64,000 bases of DNA from Tubulanus polymorphus (GCF_964204645.1 NW_027437436.1:62001-126000); one strand, 5' to 3'. Positions 8,604 to 17,814 are shown, counted from the first letter of the stretch. Made by a program: numbers and translations. Notes: generated by a model from the letters alone, not told the origin.

Positions 8604-9362
8604 TTACTCTTTACATCTTATAACTAATTCATATATCACAGGAAAGTTATTTAAATCAATTAAGTATCCATTATGATTTCTTATTTCTAATTTAAAATTA
8701 TTAAATTTAGGAATGCAAGGTTTAAAATCACATTCTGTTAAATTATAATTTATTTGAGTTCCAAATTGTTTAACATTTTTTAGTGGTAAAATATTTAGTA
8801 TACTAGAATTACAAATTGTTTCTTTAGTTGCTTCGAAAGTTTTTGTAGGCTCGATTAAATTGCAATAAATATAAAAGTGTGTAAAAGGTATTATATTTGA
8901 AATGCCTTCTACGTTTACTGTAACAACATCTGGTTCAATTCCTAGCAATTTAGCTATAGGTTTTTTTACCATAAATGCGTGTTGACTTTCATCAAATACT
9001 TTTATTTTAATTCTATTTGAGCTATCACTTTTACTAAATTTAATTAAAAATTTATCATCTTTTCTAATTTTCAACCGTGCTCTACGATTAATTTCTTGAG
9101 CTAATGTTTCTAAATTATATAATCCTGGTCTTAGAAATAGATGAAACCATTTACTTATACTTCTAATATGAATTAAAAAAGTATTATGTTCAATAGTTTT
9201 ATTCGATATATTGTAAAAAGAATTACATAAACTTATATTTACTAATTTTAAATCTACACAATTTTTGAATTCTCTATCTAATTGTACTAATAAATTATGT
9301 GATTTATAATTTGTAAGTTTTCTAGAATCAACAAATATTCTGTATTCTTTTAATTCCGCCAT
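8604..9362 (-). CDS. Minor capsid protein, penton-like single jelly-roll
   Basis: 252 residues, normal for the Polinton penton protein that occupies the five-fold vertices. Family-like features are the opening EYRIFVDSRKLTNY, beta-strand pattern with FYNISNKTIEHNTFLI near 48, the LRPGLYNLETLAQEINRRA signature near 77-95 (the GxYxxxxLxxxIN pattern), AKLLGIEPD near 138, HFYIYCNLIEP near 162 and a C-terminal strand YELVIRCKE. Found together with the major capsid and ATPase genes, it completes the morphogenesis set. Upstream sequence has AAATAAATGG but no long T-run, so the promoter class is unclear. Confidence 0.82.
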   Translation of the reverse strand: MAELKEYRIFVDSRKLTNYKSHNLLVQLDREFKNCVDLKLVNISLCNSFYNISNKTIEHNTFLIHIRSISKWFHLFLRPGLYNLETLAQEINRRARLKIRKDDKFLIKFSKSDSSNRIKIKVFDESQHAFMVKKPIAKLLGIEPDVVTVNVEGISNIIPFTHFYIYCNLIEPTKTFEATKETICNSSILNILPLKNVKQFGTQINYNLTECDFKPCIPKFNNFKLEIRNHNGYLIDLNNFPVIYELVIRCKE

Positions 9363-9379
9363 TTATTTTACATATTTTC

Positions 9380-9721
9380 TCATTCGAAATCTATTTCATG
9401 GTGTCCTTTTTCATTCTTACCTTTGTATACGAAATAGAAATCTCCAGAACATAATTCTTCTAGATCTTCACTTGATAATCTATGAAATCTATCTGGTAAA
9501 TAAGTTCTGAATTTATGTGTATTTCCTTTTAATCCTTCATATTCTAAGTGTATAACTAATTTATCTCCATATTTGTTAGTAACTGTAACAATATTTGTAA
9601 TTAAATATTTCTTGTGAATTGTTAATTCTGTTAACTTTTTGAATTTATAATCTACAGATTTTACATTTGTGGTATCTTTAATTCTATCTAAGAATTCACT
9701 GTGTACTTGTTTACTCTCCAT
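9380..9721 (-). CDS. Small conserved Polinton protein, possible OB-fold/ssDNA-binding (113 aa)
   Basis: 113 residues with a pattern of alternating strands: LTIHKKYLITNIVTVTNKYG, DKLVIHLEYEG, FRTYLPDRFHRLSSEDL, DFYFVYKG. Small proteins with this xYLPxRF layout recur in invertebrate Mavericks; the strand pattern suggests an OB-like fold and perhaps single-strand DNA binding, which is inference. The start has a class E motif (TTTCAATAAAAAT then TATAATAAATGG), the same class as the polymerase leader, which supports a replication-related role. It directly follows the polymerase gene with a 28 bp gap. Confidence 0.7.
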   Translation of the reverse strand: MESKQVHSEFLDRIKDTTNVKSVDYKFKKLTELTIHKKYLITNIVTVTNKYGDKLVIHLEYEGLKGNTHKFRTYLPDRFHRLSSEDLEELCSGDFYFVYKGKNEKGHHEIDFE

Positions 9722-9749
9722 TTATTATACAAATTTTTATTGAAATTGA
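9722..9749 (-). promoter_or_regulatory. Class E promoter-like motif (113 aa gene)
   Basis: Coding strand reads TTTCAATAAAAATTTG then TATAATAAATGG. Near-identical blocks precede the starts at 2681, 13779 and, in the other element, 27054. All four genes encode zinc-finger or replication-type proteins, so an early promoter is inferred. Confidence 0.5.
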
Positions 9750-10259
9750 TTAACACGTTAGAATCCTTTTCATAATCTCATTTTCTTTTGTTTCTTCTCT
9801 TTTGAATTTTATATATTCATCTAAATTGCAACCATACGTGACTGTGTGGATTCCATCATCTAAAATATATCTTTTATCATCAAATGGGTTTAGACTTATC
9901 TTCTCTATCTCTTCAATATACATTTCATGATCTTCAGATCTTAAACATTTCATTTTATGTTTTCTAACTTCTTCATTAAATATACAATTGATGTAATCTT
10001 TGAAATGAATATTCTTTTCTACTACACTTTTGGTTATTCCTTTTAACTTTTTAGCTTCATGTTCTTTAGTTTTATATGAATACATTTTAGATCTAATACC
10101 TATGAACTCTATCATTTCTTCACCGCCTAATTCATCCTTAAACTTCCCAGGAACTTTTTTATTATCATTGCTAAACAATTCATGATCTTTGGGATAGTTA
10201 CTGAAATCAAAATGATGATTTAATATTTTTAAATCATCTTTTATATTATCACTTTTTAT
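9750..10259 (-). pseudogene. polB: Protein-primed DNA polymerase B, C-terminal part beyond an in-frame stop
   Basis: Reading in the same frame as the main polymerase segment but after the TAG at 10260-10262, this stretch matches the usual polymerase C-terminus: LFSNDNKKVPGKFKDELGG, FIGIRSKMYSYK and RYILDDGIHTVTYG are typical thumb-region motifs. An ATG at 10178 could start a 142-residue open frame, but family comparison indicates it is the displaced end of the polymerase and has no promoter motif of its own. The preserved motifs mean the stop is recent or is read through. Either the gene is inactivated or the stop is recoded; inactivation is the simpler view. Confidence 0.8.
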
Positions 10260-13193
10260 CTATAATATGTAAGAATCTGTATCAAAGTATAGAATTTCTA
10301 TATGTTTTTCCCCAAAATGGGGTTGCAATACATTATAATAGAATTCATACATCAATAGCTTTGAAATTTCTAAAACTGCAGCTCCAACATAAATAGGTTT
10401 ATTGAACTTCATAGAAGTTCTTTTTAATTTAACTGCTGCTAAATTTTCATCGAATATTCTATTACCTATAAATTTCGGATACGATTGTAAATGTCTAATT
10501 CTTTTACCATTACTAACTAACTCAATATCATTTCTATTTCTAATATTTTCACATGTTTTTCCATAGAACGCATTATTCATTAGTTTAAAGTAATCTTTTT
10601 CAAAATCAGTTTTAGCTTCAGTTCTCTGTGTAGTATTAAAATCTATATATTTTTCTAACCACTTAGATTGATTAAATGAAATATATCTATGTACTTTTTT
10701 TAATATCATTCCTTGTCTCAAATAAAACTTCAACATTCTATAATGTACAACATAATTATATTTATCTTCTTGAGTTACCATTAACTTTTCAGTATGAATA
10801 TGATTATCGGGTTTAATTCTTTTTTGATAATTTGATAATTCTTCATGTTTAACAATTTTATGTTCGGGACAATATGCTAGATTTCTAGATTTAAATTTAA
10901 TATTTTCGGGGTATTCTAAATCTACAACGAAGAAGTAACCAATATCTGAATCATCTGCAATATCTAGGATTCTTTTCTTCCAATCAAATTTATCAATTTG
11001 TAAAACTTCAGTTAATTCAAACATCCCATAAGGTTGTGGTTCCATCATTGCCCAACCATAAAGATTATTTGCATCTATGTATAATAATTTATATCCAGGA
11101 TTATCATTTACATTGAAATATCTATCACCCAATACACCTGAAACACCTCCTCTTATAGATTTTTCAAATAATAGTAATTGATCTATATTTGTTAACAAAT
11201 CCATTTTTATATCTGTAAATTTTAAACCACAATCCCATGTTAATCCTGGGCTAGAATAACAATGACAAGGATCAATATTGAAATATTTTAGGTTTACATC
11301 TCTAAACCTTTCAAATATATCAGTTAATAATAATACATCTGATTTTAAATATAAATCTACTAATTGTCCATGATTTTCTATTTTGAAATGATTCCAAATA
11401 TTCAATGTTCTATTATAAACTTCATCTTTAACATATTCATTTTTTAATTCATCAGAGAATTGTTCTTTCAATAATTCAGTTATTTTAAAATCATTATGAT
11501 TTTTATAGAAAGAATATGGAATTGCACCTTTATATCTCATTAATTTAAAATCATCATAATTTGGGTAATATTCTTTTAATATCTTTAATTCATCATCAAC
11601 TAATGATTTTGATAAATTATCTAATGAACTATTTAAAAATCTATATGAATCTATAAATCTTAAACAACCAAATTGGAATGATATATAATTCTCAGATGTT
11701 TTAGCTAACATTCTAAATTTATAAGTTGGTATTTTATCTTTTGATCTATTTGAATTTAATATTTCTATTTCATTATTAATTTCTTCTATTTTATGACACA
11801 GTTGCTTAATGAATAAATGCGCGTCATACCCCGATAAATTGTGAAATATAATGGGGACAAAATTTACTTTTTTGGCTTGCAAATTACAATTCTCATGTGC
11901 AGCGCCTCTAAACTTTCCATTCAAATGATCATGGTCTCTTACTTTTTTATCTTTATAATTAAATAGTTTTTCACAATAATAACATTTATCTGCAAACTCA
12001 AATGCTTCTTTATCTTCTTCTGTCATTATAATTTCTATATTTGTATTCAATAATTTACTAAATCTTATTTCATATTCAATTAATAAGTCACAAAAATGAT
12101 TGATAACATTTTCATTTCTATAATGATAATATTCACTTTCAATTAGTTCTGGATAATCAGATTTAATATATAACCCGAAAGCAGCAGCTGATTGATGAAT
12201 CTTTTTAATTGTATTTGTTTTTGGTGGTTCATCTGAATAATCACTTTCATTAGAATTTAATTTCTTTCTTTTATAATATATATCTTTTCTATCTTTATCT
12301 GTTAATTCTTTATTTAATGATTCAAAATCTCCATATATTACAAATGGTACTTTATTTTTGTAATCATATTTTTTGAATTCTAATATTCTATCTTTTTCAT
12401 TTGGTAAAACTAATTTACAATAATCATGATTATCACATAGTTGTTTATGATTTAATAATGTACTTTCATTACTGAATTTATGTAAACATTTTCTACATAG
12501 ATATATTTTATTATGGTGATCACTTTCTGTTCTAAAAAATAAATCGATTTGTTTAATCCACATATAATGATTCTCATAATATAGTATATCTATAACATTA
12601 TTTGAATCATAATCTTTTGATAGATATAAAGGTTCTAATGTATAATGTTTAATATTATTTCCTTTTGTATTTGGTAATTTAATTAAATCAAATACATTTA
12701 TCTTTAAATTATTATCTCTTTCTATTTTGGGGATGTTTTTAATTCTAACAGGATACTTATCTATCTTATAATTATTTTCAAATTGTTTATAATGAGTTAA
12801 TCTAAAACTATGTGTAATATCTTCTGTTGGGTGTAAACAACTTATTATAGCCCATATAAAACATTTATTATCAAAATTTTGTATATTTATTACACCATTA
12901 GTTTTAAATGGTAGTTTAATATAACTTGTTCCATTTATACTATCATCTTTATAATATGATAAATTATTTTCATCAATTGGTTTTGATTTAGTTAACTTAT
13001 TATATTTTGTGTTATAAACATGTAAAGTTATAAATATTATCTCATCAAATATTAAACCAGATCCTTCAAAATATTTCTCTTCTATTTTAGTTTTTATTTC
13101 ATTATAACATTTATTTAATTTATCATCTATATGTTGTTTAGATATAATATGTTGTGAATGAGAATTTATATTATATATTGGTTTATATTCATT
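10260..13193 (-). CDS. polB: Protein-primed DNA polymerase B, main segment (broken at both ends)
   Basis: Family B polymerase that would copy the linear genome from a terminal-protein primer. In order: WAIISCLHP near the N-terminus of the frame; a zinc motif (CRKC, HKQLC); exonuclease I YGDFESL; an endonuclease VII-like finger (CYYCEKLF, HDHLNGKFRGAAH); exonuclease II NLSGYD; exonuclease III YLKSDVLLL; polymerase motif A YIDANNLYGW; motif B KLMNNAFYGKT; motif C YFDTDS. All catalytic residues are present. The frame is open from 13193 but has no ATG until 12563, although clearly family-like sequence lies upstream, so translation must come from the preceding frame. It ends at a TAG (10260-10262) four codons after motif C. 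Confidence 0.9.
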   Translation of the reverse strand, partial: NEYKPIYNINSHSQHIISKQHIDDKLNKCYNEIKTKIEEKYFEGSGLIFDEIIFITLHVYNTKYNKLTKSKPIDENNLSYYKDDSINGTSYIKLPFKTNGVINIQNFDNKCFIWAIISCLHPTEDITHSFRLTHYKQFENNYKIDKYPVRIKNIPKIERDNNLKINVFDLIKLPNTKGNNIKHYTLEPLYLSKDYDSNNVIDILYYENHYMWIKQIDLFFRTESDHHNKIYLCRKCLHKFSNESTLLNHKQLCDNHDYCKLVLPNEKDRILEFKKYDYKNKVPFVIYGDFESLNKELTDKDRKDIYYKRKKLNSNESDYSDEPPKTNTIKKIHQSAAAFGLYIKSDYPELIESEYYHYRNENVINHFCDLLIEYEIRFSKLLNTNIEIIMTEEDKEAFEFADKCYYCEKLFNYKDKKVRDHDHLNGKFRGAAHENCNLQAKKVNFVPIIFHNLSGYDAHLFIKQLCHKIEEINNEIEILNSNRSKDKIPTYKFRMLAKTSENYISFQFGCLRFIDSYRFLNSSLDNLSKSLVDDELKILKEYYPNYDDFKLMRYKGAIPYSFYKNHNDFKITELLKEQFSDELKNEYVKDEVYNRTLNIWNHFKIENHGQLVDLYLKSDVLLLTDIFERFRDVNLKYFNIDPCHCYSSPGLTWDCGLKFTDIKMDLLTNIDQLLLFEKSIRGGVSGVLGDRYFNVNDNPGYKLLYIDANNLYGWAMMEPQPYGMFELTEVLQIDKFDWKKRILDIADDSDIGYFFVVDLEYPENIKFKSRNLAYCPEHKIVKHEELSNYQKRIKPDNHIHTEKLMVTQEDKYNYVVHYRMLKFYLRQGMILKKVHRYISFNQSKWLEKYIDFNTTQRTEAKTDFEKDYFKLMNNAFYGKTCENIRNRNDIELVSNGKRIRHLQSYPKFIGNRIFDENLAAVKLKRTSMKFNKPIYVGAAVLEISKLLMYEFYYNVLQPHFGEKHIEILYFDTDSYIL

Positions 13194-13779
13194 TTATGAA
13201 TTTAACTTTAGAAGATATACTAATTTTAGGATATTCAACATCTGTAATTATTTTTATTATTTCTTTCATATTTTCTAAATGTTTTTTATTTTCTTCTAAT
13301 GTTTTTCCTTTATGAAATTTAAACCTGATAGCTGCTGGACCAATATCACTTTTAAATGCTTCAGTTATCTCTATATCTTTTTTATTATCTAATGAATTAA
13401 TATAATTTCTTACATCTTCCATGTATGGTCTTTTATTGTTTAATTTATTTTTTATTCTTTTAATTGTCTTCTGTTTCTTATCGTTATCATTATCAAAATA
13501 ATCTTCACCTAAAATATCATTATTCTTATTTCTAATATGACTTATAGATTTTAAATGTTCTTTATAATATCTTTTATCACTGAATGATTGATTACATGTA
13601 TCACATTTATATGTTTCCTTTTCATTCTTTAATTCTTCTAATTTAGTTTCTAATATATCATCCTTATATTCTAGTTTCAATTTATTCTCTAAATGTGTTA
13701 TAGTTTTATTGTGTCTTGCTTTTTGAGATTTATCTATATCGATATTACATGTTGGGCAGTAGTACTTATTTGCTTCCAT
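13189..13779 (-). CDS. Double C2H2 zinc-finger leader segment of the polymerase gene
   Basis: 196-residue frame with two C2H2 fingers (C-x2-C-x11-H-x5-H beginning YYCPTCNID; C-x2-C-x12-H-x5-H beginning YKCDTCNQS), then a Lys/Asn-rich linker. It stops with TGA at 13189-13191, only a few bases inside the polymerase frame that opens at 13193. Since the polymerase frame has no usable start and Maverick polymerases often begin with zinc fingers, I infer this is the original N-terminal part, now in another frame. A class E promoter motif (TTTTAATAAAAA then TATTAAAATGG) precedes the ATG. It could also be a separate zinc-finger protein with a translationally coupled or frameshifted polymerase. Confidence 0.7.
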   Translation of the reverse strand: MEANKYYCPTCNIDIDKSQKARHNKTITHLENKLKLEYKDDILETKLEELKNEKETYKCDTCNQSFSDKRYYKEHLKSISHIRNKNNDILGEDYFDNDNDKKQKTIKRIKNKLNNKRPYMEDVRNYINSLDNKKDIEITEAFKSDIGPAAIRFKFHKGKTLEENKKHLENMKEIIKIITDVEYPKISISSKVKFIK

Positions 13780-13861
13780 TTTAATACTATATTTTTTATT
13801 AAAATTGATTTTAGAAGTTCAATGATTTAAATGTTATTCATATATATATGAATATTTTAAG

Positions 13862-14267
13862 AGTAATAGGGGTAATAGGCTTTCATATCAAAGGTTTAAT
13901 GATCGAGTTCATTAATAACATATATTAAAAGTAATTAAAAAACTATAATATATTTTCATAACCGCGTGCATTTCAGTTGAATAATAGAATAATTATTATC
14001 ATTTGAATATATTTGATTATTTGAATTTGTGTATTGTAATTAAATCAATTGGTCGCGGAGCGGAGCGGTAGCGAAGTGGAGCGACCAATTGATTTAATAC
14101 AATATGCTTTTTATATTATTGATATCTTATAATAAATATTTAGTTTTGATATAAAATGCACGCGGTTATGAAAATATATTATAGTTTTTTAATTACTTTT
14201 AATATTTTGTTTTTTAATGGGCTCGACCGTTCGACCTTTGGTATGAAAGCCTATTACCCCTATTACT
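13862..14267. repeat. Right-terminal palindrome: two inverted copies of the Polinton end
   Basis: The last 200 bp of the element (14064-14267) are mirrored by an imperfect inverted copy (13862-14063). The outer 19 bp (AGTAATAGGGGTAATAGGC) and a 52 bp block (13922-13973 versus 14154-14205) are perfect; the 44 bp terminal core is intact on the right (14205-14248) but diverged on the left (about 13880-13923). No 6 bp duplication flanks the left copy (TTTAAG versus TACATC), so it is not an independent insertion. Confidence 0.8.
14040..14097. repeat. GC-rich hairpin at the centre of the terminal palindrome
   Basis: 17 bp perfect arms (TTAAATCAATTGGTCGC and its complement) enclose a 24-base loop built from GCGGA/GCGAA units (GGAGCGGAGCGG...). 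It is a sharply GC-rich island within AT-rich viral DNA and sits almost exactly on the axis of the 406 bp palindrome. Confidence 0.8.
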
Positions 14268-14273
14268 TACATC

Positions 14274-14860
14274 ACTAAAAATCCCCCAAAACGGCATAAA
14301 ATTGCCAATTTACCCAATTTAGGCATCATCAATAACCTTCAAAAGCAGCCGCCACTTAGCTGCCATTATAACAGCCAATTTAATACAGACCTTGGCCCGT
14401 GAATCATTTTACACTCGGATGATATAGCGGTAAACACGAATTTAATACTCCGTTTGATACTATTAGATATTGATCGGCAGAAATTATGCATCGGTTTTCG
14501 GAACATAAACAAAGACCTCTTGGTGACTGTATGATAAGCCCATGAAAATAATTTCATTATCAGTGCCACAGCCTCCCCTATTCAATGAAGAAGAGACAAA
14601 GTTGTTTTTATTGTCTAGAAAATTTTGTTAAATTCGCTCATTTATCGATGATATCGATCGGCTTATTGATTACTCCGACTTGTTATGACAAATGGATTAA
14701 TACGTGTTATTAACAATTCATTTGCCTGTGCGAACAATTTCACTGGTAGCTGAGAACGAGGGTCATAACGTAATATTCCCGGTATGCAAATGAGGTTGCC
14801 AGATCGCCAGAACGAAAACTAGGTGTCCAGGGACACCATGCCCGCTCAAGAAGTGGTTTC
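14274..14860. other. Host DNA with no gene recognised
   Basis: Base composition changes to host-like immediately after the Polinton end. An AAAAATCCCCCAAAACGG motif at 14277-14294 belongs to the GGTAAAAATCCCC repeat family seen at 40.8, 42.5, 44.8 and 51.2 kb. Short open frames have no supporting features. Confidence 0.5.
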
Positions 14861-15395
14861 AAATGCTCAACAATCTAACAAATTCAAAATTCAACACCCC
14901 TGGTGCCATATAACAACACAAATGTCGTCTAAACTCACCACAATCATAGAACATGTCAGCAGCGGCGATTTTGTAATTGATTGTGATAAAATATCCGTAG
15001 GTACCAATGTAATATGGAAATACTAAGTCATTCTACTATTTGACGCCCCCTGGTGACCATATGCAAAACCCATTGATCTTGAAACTCACCACACTCATAG
15101 AACATGTCATGAGCTACTACTTTGCAATTTATCGTGGTAACAAAATATGCCTAGGTACCAATATAATAAGGAAATACTAAGTTATTCTACTATTCAACGC
15201 CCCCTAGTGACCATATGGAATAACTAATGACCTTGAATGTCATCAAAATCAGTGTCTATGTCATAAACTAATACAAAAACCAATGACCTTGAAACTCACC
15301 ACAATCATAGAAAATGGTATGAGTTACAACTTTCCAATTGATTGTGGTAACGATATATGCTTAGGTATCAATATCATGTAGAAAAAAAATTTTTC
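14860..15395. repeat. Tandem satellite, about 150 bp unit, with CTCF-like cores
   Basis: Three to four degenerate copies share landmarks in order: CGCCCCCTGGTGACCATATG, CTTGAAACTCACCACA, ATCATAGAACATGTCATGAG, TTGATTGTGGTAAC, TAGGTACCAATAT and GGAAATACTAAG. Unit starts lie near 14895, 15045 and 15199. Related single units recur at about 16240-16480 and 20270-20420. Confidence 0.75.
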
Positions 15396-16239
15396 CTCCT
15401 CGAATGAGTAGTGATCACACCAAGATGACCGCCAACCGCGTGATAATTGGCTGATCAAAAATTCCTTTCTCAGGTATTATTCCTTTTCCACAGAATACCC
15501 ATCAAAATTGCAATGAAAAATGGTGGACAAACGACGGACGAAAAGTGAACGCAATAGCCTGCTGGGACCAAAGTCCCAAGTGGACTAAAAACATCATTTT
15601 TCCTTTAAAAGGTCAGTTTATGAATAATGCCGTATATCGGACTTGGGCCGAAAGTTCGTCACGTGATTGACCAAAATGCTATTAATTTAATTTTCCCTTT
15701 ATTGATCTACAGTTAAAGGAGCAATCAAAAATCAAACGGCAATTCTGTTTCAATTATCCATTTTATCAGACAATAATTATGTATCCATATCGAAGATACG
15801 ACGGTACGTAGGGGAGGCCTAGTCGTATCAGGAGTTTTGTCTCATATTTGATATGTATGTTTTAGAAATACCGGTTTACTAATTGATAATTTTCTGCTTT
15901 GACTGTTTGGTGGTGGTTGTTAGATCTTCCAACTTTTGGTGTACCTGGCATCCTGTTAAACAAAGTTTAATGGCTTGAGAGACAATGTGTTTATCGATCT
16001 TCCTATTTCCCTTTAAGCATCCGCTGCATTCATTAACCCAACAAAACCCAAGTCTAAACTTGGAGGCCTATTAGTTAATGGCCATTAGGTGATAGGTGGG
16101 CTCATAGGTGAGCTACAAGACCATTGGCGAGTTAAAAGACCATCTTTTATTACTGCTTCATTGTAACCGTTTCGATGTTAATTGTGTTAGTAATCAATTC
16201 GTTTGCCAGTTCTAGTATATGCATTAACTGCAATTTTAT
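15396..16239. other. Non-coding host DNA with a dispersed repeat piece
   Basis: A GACGGACGAAAAGTGAACGC segment at about 15533-15553 recurs at 57906-57930 and marks a dispersed repeat. It is followed by a GGGACCAAAGTCCC palindrome. Nothing coding is recognised. Confidence 0.45.
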
Positions 16240-16480
16240 CTCAATTTTATTGTTATGGTTATATGGAAATACTATATATGTTTATATGGCTATTCAATAC
16301 CCCCTGGTGACCGTATACAAAAAACCAATGACCTCGAAACTCAAACACAATCATACGACAAGCTTCAACGATTGATTGTAGTAATAATTTATGCATACCA
16401 ATAGACAAATTGTATCAATATTCAATATCTAACCCCCCCTGGTGGCAAGAACAAAACATTGACTGATTCCAAATTCCATG
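16240..16480. repeat. Dispersed copy of the 150 bp satellite family
   Basis: Shares TTATATGGAAATACTA, ACCCCCTGGTGACCG, CCAATGACC, TTGATTGTAGTAAT and AACCCCCCCTGGTGGC with the tandem array near 15 kb. The last of these matches 13 of 14 positions of the vertebrate CTCF core. Confidence 0.65.
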
Positions 16481-17370
16481 TAAGGAGATGAATACTACGA
16501 CGGTGCGAATAATAATCAATCAAGTATAAAAGTATAAAAACTGTTTAATGTCAAAAACCTGTTGTTGGTTTCCTCAAAATATTTTCCATTAGCAAATGCG
16601 TACTAATGACGCTGGGATGACATTGCTATTGACCAGATTAGTCAAAAGAAGAATTTCACATTGCATTTCTCATGAAGTGGATTAATTTCATTGTTCACAA
16701 TTGTTTCACATTACCAGGTAGTTTTCTTTTTTAATCTTGAAGTAGGGATATGCCCTGTTATTTATTTAATTGGTAGATGTCGTTAGCATTTTATAATTTG
16801 GTATCCCTTTACCAACCCACCACACCTGTCGGGAATGAAAACAGGGGGTTTGATGTTTGAAATCAGAAATCGAAGTACAAATGTAGTCCCGTGATCGGCG
16901 GTCGAGTTGTTTGAATCGAAGTACATAATTGGGAAATTCGGTTCTGGTTCATTCGAACAATCTCCAATCGGTCTGAACCGGCAAGCGATTGTACCCCAGA
17001 TTTCTCACTAGCCAATTATACCCCAAACGATTTGCCATTAGTGTAAAAAAATATAAAAATAATATCATTGATGAAAACATTTTCATTCTTACCACAAACA
17101 TCTTTGATCGCAAAACGGTACAGGTCGGCCACTCCCATTTCTGTAACACAGAACATCAAGACAGTACTATTTACATTTATTCAGGAGTTACAAAGATACA
17201 ATTTATGACAATATCTGAATAAATGTTAGATACTCCTACTACAAACCTGTCCTTGTTTTATCGCTAACTTCCAGTTTGTTGATTTGTCTTACGAGGTTTT
17301 CTGAAAATTTAATGTTTAATACGTTTACAGTTGTTGGCCCTCGTGCCCGATAGATTCATAGATTAACTGA
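16481..17370. other. No gene recognised
   Basis: Mixed host sequence. A short open frame at 16989-17222 on the plus strand and one opposite it have no family features or splice support. I see no repeat array here. Confidence 0.4.
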
Positions 17371-17378
17371 ACACTCAC

Positions 17379-17531
17379 CATTCTGTTGTCTGACTTCTTT
17401 ATCAAGTGTTTCCCTCACTAACTTTTCTATGAAGATACAGTCACATGCCAGCTATAATTGAACCGCATAGTCTCAGCACCAGTTTGAACATCATAGTGAA
17501 TATTATGACTTACCAGCAATTTTAACAGTAG
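17379..17531 (-). CDS. Two predicted short coding exons of an unknown gene
   Basis: Minus strand: an 18 bp candidate micro-exon (17514-17531) lies between ATATTTCAG and GTAAGTCA, and a 48 bp exon (17379-17426) lies between CTTCATAG and GTGAGTG. One frame of the larger encodes a charged helix (KLVRETLDKEVRQQN). They follow, in transcription order, the transmembrane exon at 20.0 kb and could be cytoplasmic exons of the same receptor, but the full chain cannot be proven from sequence alone. Confidence 0.3.
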
Positions 17532-17593
17532 CTGAAATATAGAGAAAATGTATTAAGCACAGAACTTACGGATACTACAGCGAACGCACATGT

Positions 17594-17623
17594 ACAGTAC
17601 AGTACAGTACAGTACGTACAGTA
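17594..17623. repeat. GTACA microsatellite
   Basis: About five copies of ACAGT/GTACA in a row. Confidence 0.7.
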
Positions 17624-17814
17624 GATTATAGAGCACATGTATTTATAAACTCAGTTGAGGATAAATGAGAATTAAAACCTACGTTTAATGTTTAATATTC
17701 CTCGATCACATAATTCAGCATCTACAGTAAAAATAAACACGACCCGCTATTCAATGATTCCACAAAAAACTCTAGTATTTTTACTGAACTGATTTGTTGA
17801 ACCTACCAGACATT

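Larger units (their letters stand above)
1..14267. mobile_element. Polinton/Maverick (adintovirus-like) element, right-hand part
   Basis: The stretch is strongly AT-rich and densely packed with genes typical of Polintons: retroviral-type integrase, HerA/FtsK packaging ATPase, double jelly-roll capsid protein, penton-like protein and protein-primed DNA polymerase B. INT and ATPase point right; all other genes point left and converge on them at about 1600-1757. The right end reads CTATTACT at 14260-14267 and matches in inverted form the AGTA start of the second element at 23161. The left end lies outside the window. If integration followed the usual Polinton 6 bp rule, the target duplication should be TACATC (14268-14273). 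No adenovirus-type cysteine protease gene is seen here. The polymerase is broken, so this copy is probably a decaying endogenous virus. Confidence 0.93.

Noticed and set aside
13862-14267. Independent MITE inserted at the Polinton end
   Set aside because: No matching 6 bp duplication (TTTAAG versus TACATC), and the right half serves as the Polinton terminus.
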